A stretch of DNA of 64,000 bases from RUG11462 sp045539315 (lineage in GTDB: Bacteria; Bacillota; Clostridia; Oscillospirales; Acutalibacteraceae), in the NCBI GenBank assembly GCA_045539315.1, contig JAZQFC010000027.1:1-64000 (forward strand), in the 5' to 3' direction. This document shows positions 51,714 through 62,021 of the stretch, piece after piece (position 1 is the first letter of the stretch; the number at the start of each line of letters is the position of its first letter). The position numbers and the translations under genes are program-made. The notes under the pieces were generated by a model. That model ran no database searches. It worked only from the letters and a program-made list of their open reading frames with translations, and had not been told where the DNA came from.

Positions 51714-52643
51714 TTACTTATACAAATCTGTTGATAAATAGCGCTCGCCTGTATCAGGAAGAAGCACAACAATTGTTTTGCCACAATACTCTTCCCTTTT
51801 TGCTATCTCTACCGCCGCGCAAACCGCCGCGCCTGAACTAATTCCCACTAATGCGCCTTCTAAAGACGCTACATCTTTTGAGAATGAATATGCTTGTTCA
51901 TTTTCAACAGTTATTATCTCATCATAAACATCGGTGTCTAAAATTTCAGGCACGAAACCTGCGCCGATACCTTGAATTTTATGAGCGCCTGCTACTCCTT
52001 TCGATAAAATCGGCGAATTTTCAGGCTCAACTGCAACTACCTTGATATTCTCATTTTTTGATTTTAAATATCTGCCAACACCTGTGATAGTTCCGCCTGT
52101 GCCAACGCCTGCAACAAAAACATCAACCTCGCCATCGGTATCTTCATAAATCTCAACGCCAGTGGTTTCAAAATGAATTTCCGGATTAGCAGGGTTTTCA
52201 AACTGCCCTGCGATAATTGAATCAGGGATTTCTTCTTTTAACTCTTGCGCACGTTTTATAGCGCCTGCCATACCTTTTGCACCATCAGATAAAACAACTT
52301 TAGCGCCATAGGCTTTCATCAACATAATTCTCTCAACCGACATAGTATCAGGCATAACAATTATTGCCTTATACCCACGAGCCGCCGCTACCGAGCATAT
52401 TCCTATACCTGTATTGCCTGATGTTGGCTCAATTATGGTTGAATTTTCATTCAAAATTCCACTTTTTTCTGCCTTTTCTATCATTGCTAATGCAACTCTA
52501 TCTTTTACCGAGCCGGCAGGGTTGAAAAGCTCAAATTTTGCTATTAATTTTGCATTTAAACCGTATTTTTTCTCAATATTATTAAGCCTTACCAACGGTG
52601 TTTTGCCGATTAGTTCTTGAATTGAATTATATATTTTAGCCAA
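51714..52643 (-). CDS. cysK: Cysteine synthase (O-acetylserine sulfhydrylase)
   Basis: 309-aa PLP enzyme that makes cysteine from O-acetylserine and sulfide. PAGSVKDRVA carries the PLP lysine; TSGNTGIG is the substrate loop; GTGGTITGVGRYLK binds the phosphate. The family-typical start AKIYNSIQELIGKTPLVRL follows a TTG codon at 52643 placed 6 bp after AGGTG; the upstream GTG (52652) is part of that site. Confidence 0.95.
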   Translation of the reverse strand: MAKIYNSIQELIGKTPLVRLNNIEKKYGLNAKLIAKFELFNPAGSVKDRVALAMIEKAEKSGILNENSTIIEPTSGNTGIGICSVAAARGYKAIIVMPDTMSVERIMLMKAYGAKVVLSDGAKGMAGAIKRAQELKEEIPDSIIAGQFENPANPEIHFETTGVEIYEDTDGEVDVFVAGVGTGGTITGVGRYLKSKNENIKVVAVEPENSPILSKGVAGAHKIQGIGAGFVPEILDTDVYDEIITVENEQAYSFSKDVASLEGALVGISSGAAVCAAVEIAKREEYCGKTIVVLLPDTGERYLSTDLYK

Positions 52644-52746
52644 TATTATCACCTACAATTATCTTTCTCAATTAATACTATTATAATACCGTTTTTTATA
52701 TTTTTCAACCTCTCTTTTTTGCAAAGATATTTTAACAGATTTGCAA

Positions 52747-52775
52747 TAGACAAAATCCAATATATATGATATAAT
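52747..52775 (+). promoter_or_regulatory. Promoter of the GH16/CE2 gene
   Basis: TAGACA (52747-52752), 17-bp spacer, TATAAT (52770-52775) with TGA in front (extended -10); 31 bp before the start codon. Confidence 0.65.
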
Positions 52776-52806
52776 TATATTAATAACTATATTTAGGAGT
52801 AAATTT

Positions 52807-55800
52807 ATGAAAAGATTATTTAGTATTATTTTAGCAATTTTAATCGTTACATCGGTTGTTCCTATGTTTTCTGTTAGTGTTTCTGCCGATGCAAACAACA
52901 CAGTTGGCGGATTTTTAGACAGAGTTAAATCTGACTTTGATCTCGTTTTCTACGATGAGTTTGAAGGCGACACGCTTGACACTACTAAATGGCAGTACGA
53001 TGGTGATGGAACTTTTAGAAACTCTGAAGCGCAAATCTACGCAAACGGCCCTGAAGACGGAAATGTTTATATGGAAGACGGTTGCGTTGTATTAAAAGCG
53101 GAAAAAGAAGAAAGAACTTCAAGTTCTAACGGCAGAACAAAACAATACACAAGTGGCGAGATTTCAACGCAAGGACTTGGTGCTTGGAAATACGGTTATT
53201 TTGAATTCAGTGCAAAATTACCTAAAGGAAATCAAGTTTTTCCAGCCATCTGGCTTATGGGTTATGATTATGAAACATCTACTTGTGACTGGCCACACTC
53301 GGGCGAGATAGATGTTTTTGAAGCGCTTGGTGGGAACGCTGGAAATAACGTTTCAAGCACTTGGTCAACTCTCCATCACTCAACTTATGGCAATCGTGGA
53401 TCTGCAAGTCACAAAGCAAAAGGTGCCGGAAACTTTGAAAATCTTAATCACGAAGATATGACAAACGAGTTCCATAAATATTGGATTTACTGGACCGATG
53501 AAATAATTATGCTTGGTGTTGATGAAGGTTGTTATAGCATCACAGACATCACAACCCCTGAACTTGCGCAGTCTTTCAGAGAATACGAGCATTGGATTTT
53601 GTTTGACTTGGCGATGGCGCCATATGGCAAGGAAATTGTTGACCATCCATCAAACGAATGGGAATTTTATATAGACTATGCAAGAGTTTATCAACTACCA
53701 CAAGAAGATGATTATGATAACTATAAGTTAGTCGAAGCAGAAAATACTATCACTCTTAATAATTCTGCAAAAAGTTGGTCATTACATCAACCAACAAATC
53801 TTTTGAGTGACTCAAACGGAAATATTACTTCAAAATTTGAAGGGTTTGAAAATGGCACCTACGACATTTACGCTTCATATACTGCAAACTCTGCTTCTTC
53901 AAGCGGTACTTTCGACGCATATATAAACGGTCAAAAAACGTCACAACAAATAAGTACTTTAAGTAGTACAGGCGTACAAAGCGGTGCACAAGGTTATTTA
54001 GGCAGAGTTACTGTAAAAGATGATACTACTTTTTCTATAAATCTCAAAAGGTCTTCTTCTAACTCGGCTTCACTCGCTGTTGATAAATATTTCTTTGTAA
54101 AAACTGATGATACTAACGGCGCTATTGTTAGCGATAAAAACAGTAACGCCAACGTGTATGATGAAGTCGAAGTTTCGAGCGCTGACGAGTTTTATAGCGC
54201 TTTTGATAGAGTGCGTCCCGGTGGCACTATAAAACTAAAACAAGATATCACTCTAGATAGGGCATACACGATTACATCCGATTGTGTGATTGACCTTAAC
54301 GGCTACACACTCTCATCGGGTGCGCTTAACAATGTCTTTTCTACTTCTAAAACCAACATTAAAATAACCTTTAAAAATGGTAAAATTCAAGCAAATGGTA
54401 AAAACGGTAGTTTGAATTACTTCTTTGTTGTTTCAAGTAATTGGGATGCCCATTACATAACATTTGAAGACGTTGAAGTTTTATCAACTGCAAAAACTAT
54501 CAATAGTTTCTTATCTGGTAGTTGGGGAACAAGTAACTACACTTTGAAAAATTGTTCGTTTGATTTTACAAATTCGTCAAACGACGGCAGCACAAATCTT
54601 TATGTTATAAAAGCCGCTAACGGTTGGAACGCTACAAACACAGTTTTAAACAACGTTACTTTTAATTACAAAATCACTAATAGCCCTATTTGTTTAACAG
54701 GCGAGCCAAAAGTGTTTGAGATTAAAAATTGCACCTTTAACAACTGCAAAAACGTTATTGAAACTGCGGCGACGCTTGGTGCAAATGCAAAAATAACACT
54801 TGCAAACTGCAAATTTAACAACATCGGCGCATTTACAACATTTGCAGAAAATGTCGATAAGTGCGTATTGGCTCAAAATAACGCATCTTTTGATGAAAAT
54901 GATACCGCTATTAGTTTGACCTATGATTTATCAGGCAGTTTCAAAATTTCTTGTGACCACTCATATTCATCGGCTACTTGTGTTTCCCCTGCAACTTGTC
55001 AATATTGTGGGAATGAAAACGGAACTGATAACGGTGGACATGAAGCAGGCGCACCAGTAACAGTTGAACCTGACTGTGTATATGCAGGAAGCGTTACAGT
55101 TTCTTGTACAAAATGTGGTGAAACTCTATCAGAAGAAAAACTTCATATAGTTAACCACGATTATCAGTGGGTTAAAACTGTTGAGCCAACTTGTAAACAA
55201 GCAGGTTATCATCTTTATCAATGTTCTGTTTGTAATGTAAAACAGAGCCGTTCATACTACGGCGACGGCAAGAGAGCAAAACCTGCTCACACCCCTGATG
55301 AGTCTAAAACTACTATTGTAAAAAATACTTGTACCACAGGTGGTTACACTCAAAAATATTGCACAACCTGTAATTCTACATATATAGTTGACCGCCACGC
55401 AAGCCGTCACACACTTTATAAATCTAAAACAATAGCACCTACAGAAACTACAGACGGCTATTCAATTTACGCGTGTGAAAAATGCGATTATACAGTTACT
55501 CGAGAATTTATTGCGGCAGGTACATTAGTTGAGCACGAATACAGTGTAAACGAACTTGAAAGTTGCTCAAAACTTATCGGCAGAGCATACAAAGATACTG
55601 ACGATATTGTTTTGGCAATGAGTGGTTCTGGTGTTGAATACGGTATTTTCGTTGAAGGCGATGTTAAAGTAAAACTTAACAACACCGCTCACAAAGCGAA
55701 CGTTTCACACTATCTCGGCGTGATGATAGACGGCGATTATCAAAACCGCAAGTTGATTGAAATTTCTTCGGGTGATAATGAAATTACTGTAGCAACCGAC

Positions 55801-58041
55801 CTTCAAGTTGGCGAGCATACTATTATGCTTTGGCATCCTAACGAGTATAGTTATTCTACATATCGCATAAAATCTCTCACATTTACAGGAAGCAAATCTA
55901 AAGCCCCTACAAAGAAAAAATATACAATCGATTTTTACGGCGATTCCATCACCGTAGGGCAGGGCAATGTGCCACTCGGCGAAGATGGTAGTTATTCTTC
56001 TTATACTTCTGACGCGCTTGATTCTTATGCAGGTGTAGTTGGAAGAGAGTTAGACGCTGATATCAACATCTGCGCGGCATCGGGATATGGTATTGCTTAT
56101 GGATTTAACGAAAATACCAACCCTGCAGGTGGAATTATTTCAAAAATTTACGACTATGCTTCGCCTGAAGATAAACTTTTGTGGGACTATTCTGCTTACA
56201 CCCCTGATTTAGCAGTTGTATCGCTCGGTCAAAACGATTTATCTCATAAAGGCAATGTCGGCGATGTTGATTATCAACAAGAACTCAAAGACAAAATAAA
56301 AGATTTGATTGAAAAAATCCGCGCTAATGATAAGGCTATACCGATTGTATTTATCGGTGGACTTATGAACACAGACGGTTCTTTCTCAAATGAATTTATA
56401 AACATAAGAAAATCTGTATCAGAAGTTGTAAACGAAAATAAATATAATGACATTTATTTTAAAATTATAAAAGGCGATAGCGCAGGTGGCAACTATCACC
56501 CATCATCAGCAGCGCACGAAACAATAGGCGAAACACTTGCAAATTATATTGAAACTTTAGACTTGTTTAACGATAAAACTAAAGTTATGTCACCGCTTAT
56601 TGATGATTTTAATAATTCAATTGAAGTGCCAAGTCGTTATTCAAGTGCGTTAACAGGTAAAACAATTGAAATTACAGATAGCCCATTAAGTGATACTCAT
56701 TCAAAAGTGCTTAAAGTTAATGCTGAAAATAATTACAGTGGTATTGTTTTAAAAACAACCGATATACCTGAAAACGCAGTTGGTATTAAGTTTGATGTTT
56801 ACGTTGAAAAAAGAGCAACAATGGGTGTAATTGCGAGAGATTCGAGCAATAAAACTTTATATGGCTCGGCGTCATCGCTTTCATCTATTCCTGCGGGCAA
56901 ATGGGTAACAGTTACCGATGTAATAGACACTCGTTTGTGTTCTGCTAAAGATATTACATCTTATAAAATCATTACCGACTGGACTACTGCAACCGCAATT
57001 TATTTTGATAATATTTCTTACCTTACACTCGGCTCTAATGTTTGCGACCACATTGCAAAAGATGGATTTGATAAAATTGTGCCACCAACTTGCGCAAAAG
57101 ATGGTTACACCGAGCATTTATGTTCAGTTTGTGGCGAATGGTATAAAGATAGCAATACTTTAGCAACAGGAAATCACATTGCAGATGAAAAACTTGATAA
57201 AGTTGTTGCTCCTAACTGCACATATGAGGGTTATACAGAGCATACTTGCGAAGAATGTGGCTTGGTTTATAAGGATTCTTATAAAGATAAGGTTACTGAT
57301 GCACATGAGATAAAAATAATGCCGGCAAAAGAGCCTACCTGTACTGAAACCGGACTTACTGAAGGTAAATACTGCGAACTTTGCAGAAGTGTTTTTGTTT
57401 CTCAGCAAGTAATTCCAAAACTAGACCACACTATCGTTACCGATTTAGGTAAATTCCCAAGTTGTAGTGAAACAGGTCTTACTATGGGTTCACATTGTTC
57501 GGTTTGTAATGAAGTAATTGTAGCGCAAGAAGTAATTCCAAAACTCCCACACCAAGAGCAAACACAGTTTGGTTATTCTGCTACTTGTACAAAAACAGGT
57601 CTTACCGATAAAATCTGGTGTGGTGTTTGTGATGAAGTTATTCAAGAAGCAGAAATTATTCCAGTTTTACCGCATAACTTTAATTTAAAAGGCAAAAAAG
57701 ATGCCACTTACGCTGCAAAAGGATATACAGGCGATACTGTTTGCGCAGTTTGTGGCGAAGTTGAAAGTTATGGTAAAGTAATACCTAGAAAGACTCTTAA
57801 AAAACCAACAATAAAACTTTCTAAAAAAGGTAATAAACTTACTGTAACAATTAAAAAAGTTACAGGCGCTAAAAAATACGAGATATTTATTAAAATCGGC
57901 AAGAAGTGGAAGAAGTTTACTAGTAAGAAACTTAAATTCACTAAAAAGTTAACTAAAGGCAAAAAATATCAAGTAAAAGTTCGCGCTATCAATGGTACTA
58001 ACAAGAGTAAATATTCTGGTATTAAAAAAATTAAACTTTAA
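52807..58041 (+). CDS. Giant secreted GH16 glucanase / CE2 acetyl esterase
   Basis: 1744 aa. Domain order by eye: signal peptide (1-27); GH16 beta-jelly-roll (about 45-298) with the active site GEIDVFE (Glu167, Glu172); a galactose-binding/CBM-like domain (about 305-450); a right-handed beta-helix-like region (about 454-714); a Cys-rich CxxC repeat block (about 715-908); a CE2 esterase made of a beta domain plus SGNH domain (about 908-1256; YGDSITVGQG with Ser1047, SLGQNDLS, NYHPSSAAH with His1231); a second CBM-like domain (about 1258-1405); a second Cys block of five to six 'PTCTETGLTxGxxCxxCxxV' repeats (about 1413-1658); and a lysine-rich Fn3-like domain at the end. By family it would cut beta-1,3(1,4)-glucan or galactan and remove acetyl groups. 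Shine-Dalgarno AGGAG. Confidence 0.85.
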   Translation: MKRLFSIILAILIVTSVVPMFSVSVSADANNTVGGFLDRVKSDFDLVFYDEFEGDTLDTTKWQYDGDGTFRNSEAQIYANGPEDGNVYMEDGCVVLKAEKEERTSSSNGRTKQYTSGEISTQGLGAWKYGYFEFSAKLPKGNQVFPAIWLMGYDYETSTCDWPHSGEIDVFEALGGNAGNNVSSTWSTLHHSTYGNRGSASHKAKGAGNFENLNHEDMTNEFHKYWIYWTDEIIMLGVDEGCYSITDITTPELAQSFREYEHWILFDLAMAPYGKEIVDHPSNEWEFYIDYARVYQLPQEDDYDNYKLVEAENTITLNNSAKSWSLHQPTNLLSDSNGNITSKFEGFENGTYDIYASYTANSASSSGTFDAYINGQKTSQQISTLSSTGVQSGAQGYLGRVTVKDDTTFSINLKRSSSNSASLAVDKYFFVKTDDTNGAIVSDKNSNANVYDEVEVSSADEFYSAFDRVRPGGTIKLKQDITLDRAYTITSDCVIDLNGYTLSSGALNNVFSTSKTNIKITFKNGKIQANGKNGSLNYFFVVSSNWDAHYITFEDVEVLSTAKTINSFLSGSWGTSNYTLKNCSFDFTNSSNDGSTNLYVIKAANGWNATNTVLNNVTFNYKITNSPICLTGEPKVFEIKNCTFNNCKNVIETAATLGANAKITLANCKFNNIGAFTTFAENVDKCVLAQNNASFDENDTAISLTYDLSGSFKISCDHSYSSATCVSPATCQYCGNENGTDNGGHEAGAPVTVEPDCVYAGSVTVSCTKCGETLSEEKLHIVNHDYQWVKTVEPTCKQAGYHLYQCSVCNVKQSRSYYGDGKRAKPAHTPDESKTTIVKNTCTTGGYTQKYCTTCNSTYIVDRHASRHTLYKSKTIAPTETTDGYSIYACEKCDYTVTREFIAAGTLVEHEYSVNELESCSKLIGRAYKDTDDIVLAMSGSGVEYGIFVEGDVKVKLNNTAHKANVSHYLGVMIDGDYQNRKLIEISSGDNEITVATDLQVGEHTIMLWHPNEYSYSTYRIKSLTFTGSKSKAPTKKKYTIDFYGDSITVGQGNVPLGEDGSYSSYTSDALDSYAGVVGRELDADINICAASGYGIAYGFNENTNPAGGIISKIYDYASPEDKLLWDYSAYTPDLAVVSLGQNDLSHKGNVGDVDYQQELKDKIKDLIEKIRANDKAIPIVFIGGLMNTDGSFSNEFINIRKSVSEVVNENKYNDIYFKIIKGDSAGGNYHPSSAAHETIGETLANYIETLDLFNDKTKVMSPLIDDFNNSIEVPSRYSSALTGKTIEITDSPLSDTHSKVLKVNAENNYSGIVLKTTDIPENAVGIKFDVYVEKRATMGVIARDSSNKTLYGSASSLSSIPAGKWVTVTDVIDTRLCSAKDITSYKIITDWTTATAIYFDNISYLTLGSNVCDHIAKDGFDKIVPPTCAKDGYTEHLCSVCGEWYKDSNTLATGNHIADEKLDKVVAPNCTYEGYTEHTCEECGLVYKDSYKDKVTDAHEIKIMPAKEPTCTETGLTEGKYCELCRSVFVSQQVIPKLDHTIVTDLGKFPSCSETGLTMGSHCSVCNEVIVAQEVIPKLPHQEQTQFGYSATCTKTGLTDKIWCGVCDEVIQEAEIIPVLPHNFNLKGKKDATYAAKGYTGDTVCAVCGEVESYGKVIPRKTLKKPTIKLSKKGNKLTVTIKKVTGAKKYEIFIKIGKKWKKFTSKKLKFTKKLTKGKKYQVKVRAINGTNKSKYSGIKKIKL

Positions 58042-58043
58042 CT

Positions 58044-58075
58044 AAAAAAATCTCCGCAAAATGCGGAGATTTTTT
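58044..58075 (+). terminator. Terminator of the GH16/CE2 gene
   Basis: ATCTCCGCA / TGCGGAGAT with an AAA loop, A tract before and TTTTTT after. Confidence 0.85.
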
Positions 58076-58125
58076 AATATATTCCATTTTTAGTGCATTA
58101 TTATTGAATTTTTTTATTTATTTTA

Positions 58126-58154
58126 TTGATTTTTTAATTAAAATATTGTATCAT
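58126..58154 (+). promoter_or_regulatory. glnA promoter
   Basis: TTGATT (58126-58131), 17-bp spacer, TATCAT (58149-58154). No GlnR/TnrA-like palindrome is obvious to me. Confidence 0.6.
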
Positions 58155-58189
58155 AACAATAACGATATTTAAAATATAAGGAGTAAAAT

Positions 58190-59614
58190 ATGAGCAAGAG
58201 TATTAAAGACATTTTAGAAATGATTAAAGAGCATAACATTGAAATGGTAGATTTCAAAATGGTTGACATTAACGGTGTTTATCGTCATGTTACCATTCCT
58301 GCCGGCAACTTTTCTGAAGACACAATGAAAAGCGGTATCGGTTTTGATGCTTCTAACTATGGTTATGCAGTTGTTGAAAAAAGCGATATGGTGTTTATTC
58401 CTGACCCTGATACAGCAGTTATTGACCCATTCTGCGAAATTCCTACTTTATCAATGACAGGTAACGCAATGATTATTGCATCTCCTGAAAACAAACCACT
58501 TCCACAATATCCAAGAAACATTGTTCGTGCTGCTATTGACTATATGAAAGAGTCTGGCGTTGCTGATACAATGTATATCTTGCCTGAATTTGAGTTTTAT
58601 CTTTTCGACCAAGTTGGTTGGGAAGTTAGCGGTAGAGAAATCAGCGCAATGGTAGATGCTCAACAATCTTTCTGGAATAGCGCTACTGAAGGTCTTGGTG
58701 TTGTTGTTCCTAAACAAAAGAATTATCACATTGCTAAACCATTTGATGTTTCTTATGAATGCAGAAGTGAAATGTGTATGCATATGAAAGATGCAGGTAT
58801 TGAAATCAACTATCATCACCCTGAAGTTGCTGCATCTGGTCAATTTGAAATTGAACCTCAATTAGGCGAAATGGTACATATGGCTGACGCTACTATGATG
58901 ATTAAATATATCATTCATAACACAGCGCTCAAATATGGTAAAACTGCTACATTTATGCCAAAACCTGTTTATGGTGAAGCAGGCAACGGTATGCACGTTC
59001 ATATGTTATTGATGAAAGATGGTAAACCTGTATTCTCTGATGATAACGGTTACTCTAACCTTTCACAAACTGCTCACTACTTTATGGGTGGTCTTTTAAA
59101 ACACATTGCATCACTTTGTGCTTTAACAAACCCAAGTACAAACTCATTCAAACGTTTAGTTCCTGGTTTTGAGGCTCCTGTAACTGTTGGTTATGCTACT
59201 TCTAACCGTAGCGCAGTTATCAGAATTCCTGCTTATGCTAAATCTCCTGATAAACGTAGATTTGAACTTCGTAACCCTGATGCTACTTGTAACCCATACT
59301 TCTGCTATGCGGCAATTCTTATGGCAGGTCTTGATGGTATTAAAAACAAAATTGACCCACACGAGAATGGTTGGGGTCCTTATGATGTTAACCTTTATCA
59401 CTTACCTGAAGAAGAAAAAGCAAAACTTCAAGGTTTGCCAACATCTTTAGAACAAGCGCTTGACGCTTTGGAAAATGACCATGACTACTTAACCGAAGCA
59501 GGTGTTTTCCCTGAAGAACTTATTAAAAACTTTATCAAAAACAAACGTGAAGAAGTTAGTGAATTATCAAAAATTCCTCACCCTGCTGAATTTGATAAAT
59601 ATTTCAATTTATAA
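58190..59614 (+). CDS. glnA: Glutamine synthetase, type I
   Basis: 474-aa enzyme that makes glutamine from glutamate, ammonia and ATP. GS beta-grasp N-terminal domain (about 15-100) and catalytic domain with PEFEFYLFD, GNGMHVHMLL, NPSTNSFKRLVPGFEAPV, and RFELRNPDATCNPY. The length fits bacterial GSI. The segment NLYHLPEEE at the adenylylation loop keeps a tyrosine, but adenylyl control is not expected in Firmicutes. Single-gene unit; Shine-Dalgarno AAGGAG. Confidence 0.94.
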   Translation: MSKSIKDILEMIKEHNIEMVDFKMVDINGVYRHVTIPAGNFSEDTMKSGIGFDASNYGYAVVEKSDMVFIPDPDTAVIDPFCEIPTLSMTGNAMIIASPENKPLPQYPRNIVRAAIDYMKESGVADTMYILPEFEFYLFDQVGWEVSGREISAMVDAQQSFWNSATEGLGVVVPKQKNYHIAKPFDVSYECRSEMCMHMKDAGIEINYHHPEVAASGQFEIEPQLGEMVHMADATMMIKYIIHNTALKYGKTATFMPKPVYGEAGNGMHVHMLLMKDGKPVFSDDNGYSNLSQTAHYFMGGLLKHIASLCALTNPSTNSFKRLVPGFEAPVTVGYATSNRSAVIRIPAYAKSPDKRRFELRNPDATCNPYFCYAAILMAGLDGIKNKIDPHENGWGPYDVNLYHLPEEEKAKLQGLPTSLEQALDALENDHDYLTEAGVFPEELIKNFIKNKREEVSELSKIPHPAEFDKYFNL

Positions 59615-59620
59615 AAGTAA

Positions 59621-59648
59621 AAAGCCTCCCAAGATTTTGGGAGGCTTT
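59621..59648. terminator. Bidirectional terminator between glnA and the phosphatase gene
   Basis: AAAGCCTCCCAA / TTGGGAGGCTTT with a GATT loop, between convergent genes. Confidence 0.85.
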
Positions 59649-59651
59649 ATT

Positions 59652-60389
59652 TTATTCACCTGATTCGTGACGTTCTGGGTCGCTAAAACATTCGCAAAAT
59701 CGCCCTGCAAATGATACAGGCTCATCCGCTTTATATAAATGCGAAACATCGCCAAACGCTTGGCAACGAAAATATGCTTTGCCTTTATCTCGCTCTTCTG
59801 AAATTAGTGTTGTAACAGAACTTGGCAACGCAATAAAATTATGCGATACAACTTGTGGCGAGCAATTAAACAAGTGCGATAACAACAACGCTTCAATACC
59901 AAAATGGCAGAAAAACATAAGCGTTTTATGATTCTCTTGATTCACTTTATAATATGTACCGCAGCGCTCATAACCATAGTTTTTCAAGCACTCATCAAAC
60001 TTTTCAAAAACATACTCTGCCGTTTTTGGAACTTCAGAATTAGCAATAAAGCCTGCCTTTTTCCACTCATCTTTATCAAAAAGCGCTTGGTTTTTATCTA
60101 AAAATTCAGGTTTGAAATCCCAAATAATTCGCTCTTTTTTAGTTTCAGGGTCTATAACTAATTTATAAGAAAACTCCTGCAACCAATCACAAATTTCTGC
60201 TTGGTTTTTGGATAAATCAAGATACGGTTTCATAGTATCTTTTGCACGGCCTAGTGGCGAACAAAAAACTGCATCTACATCTATTTTCTTTAATCTATCG
60301 GCTACTAATTGCGCTTCAACAAACCCTTTTTCAGTTAAAGAATCTATTGAATAATCAGGCTCTGCGTGACGAACAAAAATTAATCTCAT
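59652..60389 (-). CDS. Histidine phosphatase superfamily protein
   Basis: 245 aa with the N-terminal phospho-histidine motif VRHAEPDY, CSPLGRAKDTM (second Arg), an acidic insert, and FFCHFGIEALLL (second catalytic His). Related to phosphoglycerate mutase/alpha-ribazole phosphatase, but the inserted middle and C-terminal region (to FSDPERHESGE) do not let me name a substrate. Cytoplasmic. Shine-Dalgarno AAGGGAA. Confidence 0.85.
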   Translation of the reverse strand: MRLIFVRHAEPDYSIDSLTEKGFVEAQLVADRLKKIDVDAVFCSPLGRAKDTMKPYLDLSKNQAEICDWLQEFSYKLVIDPETKKERIIWDFKPEFLDKNQALFDKDEWKKAGFIANSEVPKTAEYVFEKFDECLKNYGYERCGTYYKVNQENHKTLMFFCHFGIEALLLSHLFNCSPQVVSHNFIALPSSVTTLISEERDKGKAYFRCQAFGDVSHLYKADEPVSFAGRFCECFSDPERHESGE

Positions 60390-60479
60390 ACTATTTCCCT
60401 TTGTCTTGTTAAGTTTTAATATGAATATATTATATCATATCAAAAAATATTGTCAATTAAAAAACGCAATGTTTTTTAA

Positions 60480-60508
60480 TTGCAATTTGTACTTTTTTGT
60501 GTTAAAAT
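60480..60508 (+). promoter_or_regulatory. Promoter of the AraC regulator gene
   Basis: TTGCAA (60480-60485), 17-bp spacer, TAAAAT (60503-60508). Confidence 0.55.
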
Positions 60509-60547
60509 AAAATATATACTAACACATTTTCAAAAGAAGGGAATTTT

Positions 60548-61399
60548 ATGCGTACAGGTTATGTTTCTGATGATTTAATGGTTATTCATCATACGCCTGA
60601 AACAAATACAAGCGAAAAAGTTACAAACTTTAGAGGAACTTGGTCCTCGGATAACTATACTGTTTTTTATTGTAAAAAAGGCAATGCAACTGTAAGAAAC
60701 GGCGCTTTAAAAATTGAAGTAAAAAGCAACCAATTAGTTATTATAGATTCACACAACGCTTTTGGCTATCAGTTTGATAGCGAAGATGATTATGAGTGTG
60801 TTTATTTTCAAATTTCACCTATTCATTTTTTGAACATTAAAGACGATAAGAATTTTTTAAGAGCGTTTGAATTTATTCCACCTAGCGAAAGCCTTATAAA
60901 ATGCACCGGTGAAAATCAAATTTTCAGACATTTATTTGATTCCTTAATCGAATGTGATACGCTTCATTTAGGAATAACTCATGTTTTACCAAGAATTTTT
61001 TCTATTATTTCTCATCTTGCAATTTATTTCGATAAAAAATATCCAAATAGTGTTATTACTACTGACTCTATTCCTACGCAGATTATTAATTATATAAACA
61101 GAAACTATTTATCAACTATCACTTATGAAACAATTATTGATAAGTTTTTTGTTTCAAAACCTGTTATTAATAGCATTATGCATAACTACACAGGACTTAC
61201 ATTAAGAGAATACATTGAGCATTTGCGACTAAAAGATGCCAAAGTAATGCTTGAAACAAAGAATGCAAAAACCACTGCTAAATTATGTGGATATAAAACA
61301 TATTCAACATTTTTTAGAGCATACAAAAGATATTATGGCACACCACCTACCAGTGAATCTGATAAACCTAAAACAAAATGGCCACTTACTCATAATTAA
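60548..61399 (+). CDS. AraC-family transcriptional regulator
   Basis: 283 aa. Cupin-like sensor domain in the first 100 residues (VFYCKKGNATVRNGALKIEVKSNQLVIID-type strand pattern) and a C-terminal double helix-turn-helix (YETIIDKFFVSKPVINSIMHNYTG and KTTAKLCGYKTYSTFFRAYKRYYG). It is the intact paralogue of the broken gene at 5106. The target is not obvious; it stands next to no sugar operon. Shine-Dalgarno AAGGGAA. Confidence 0.9.
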   Translation: MRTGYVSDDLMVIHHTPETNTSEKVTNFRGTWSSDNYTVFYCKKGNATVRNGALKIEVKSNQLVIIDSHNAFGYQFDSEDDYECVYFQISPIHFLNIKDDKNFLRAFEFIPPSESLIKCTGENQIFRHLFDSLIECDTLHLGITHVLPRIFSIISHLAIYFDKKYPNSVITTDSIPTQIINYINRNYLSTITYETIIDKFFVSKPVINSIMHNYTGLTLREYIEHLRLKDAKVMLETKNAKTTAKLCGYKTYSTFFRAYKRYYGTPPTSESDKPKTKWPLTHN

Positions 61400-61403
61400 C
61401 GAG

Positions 61404-61432
61404 TTGATTTCATTGAAAATGTATGGTACAAT
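61404..61432 (+). promoter_or_regulatory. hpt promoter
   Basis: TTGATT (61404-61409), 17-bp spacer, TACAAT (61427-61432), with TGG before the -10. Confidence 0.6.
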
Positions 61433-61470
61433 ATAGTACAAATAAAACAAAATTCAGGAGCAATTAAAAA

Positions 61471-62019
61471 ATGGAAAAAGGCATTGAAAAAGTATTATTT
61501 AGCGAAAAAGAAATTAAAGAGATGGTAAGTCGTATTGGCAAACAAATTTCTGATGACTTTAGAGATAGCGACAAAACTCTTCTTATTGTTTGTATTTTAA
61601 AAGGCTCGCTCGTATTTACTGCTGACTTAATTAGAGCTATCGATATTCCTTGTGAAATCGATTTTATGCAGGCTTCTTCTTACGGTGATAGCACAGTATC
61701 AAGTGGTACAGTACATATCAGAGTTGATTTAAAAGTTCAAGACTTATCAAAATACAACATTGTTATTGTTGAAGATATTTTAGACACAGGTAACACTTTG
61801 AATAACCTTATTCATGTTTTAAAAGGCAAAGGTTGTGAAGATGTAAGACTTTGCGTTTTGCTTAACAAACCTGACAGAAGAATTAAACCTGTTGAAGTAC
61901 AATATGAAGGTGCTAAAATTCCTGATGAATTTGTTGTTGGTTATGGTCTTGATTATGATGACCTTTATCGTAATCTCCCATACGTTGGTGTTTTAAAAAG
62001 AGAAGTTTATGAGAAATAA
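61471..62019 (+). CDS. hpt: Hypoxanthine phosphoribosyltransferase
   Basis: 182 aa. Salvages hypoxanthine/guanine with PRPP. PRPP-binding motif IVEDILDTGNTL, the flexible-loop ASSYGDSTVSSG, and KPDRRIKPVEVQYEG are normal for HPRT. In many Firmicutes hpt lies by tilS-ftsH; here it stands alone. Shine-Dalgarno AGGAG. Confidence 0.95.
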   Translation: MEKGIEKVLFSEKEIKEMVSRIGKQISDDFRDSDKTLLIVCILKGSLVFTADLIRAIDIPCEIDFMQASSYGDSTVSSGTVHIRVDLKVQDLSKYNIVIVEDILDTGNTLNNLIHVLKGKGCEDVRLCVLLNKPDRRIKPVEVQYEGAKIPDEFVVGYGLDYDDLYRNLPYVGVLKREVYEK

Positions 62020-62021
62020 TT

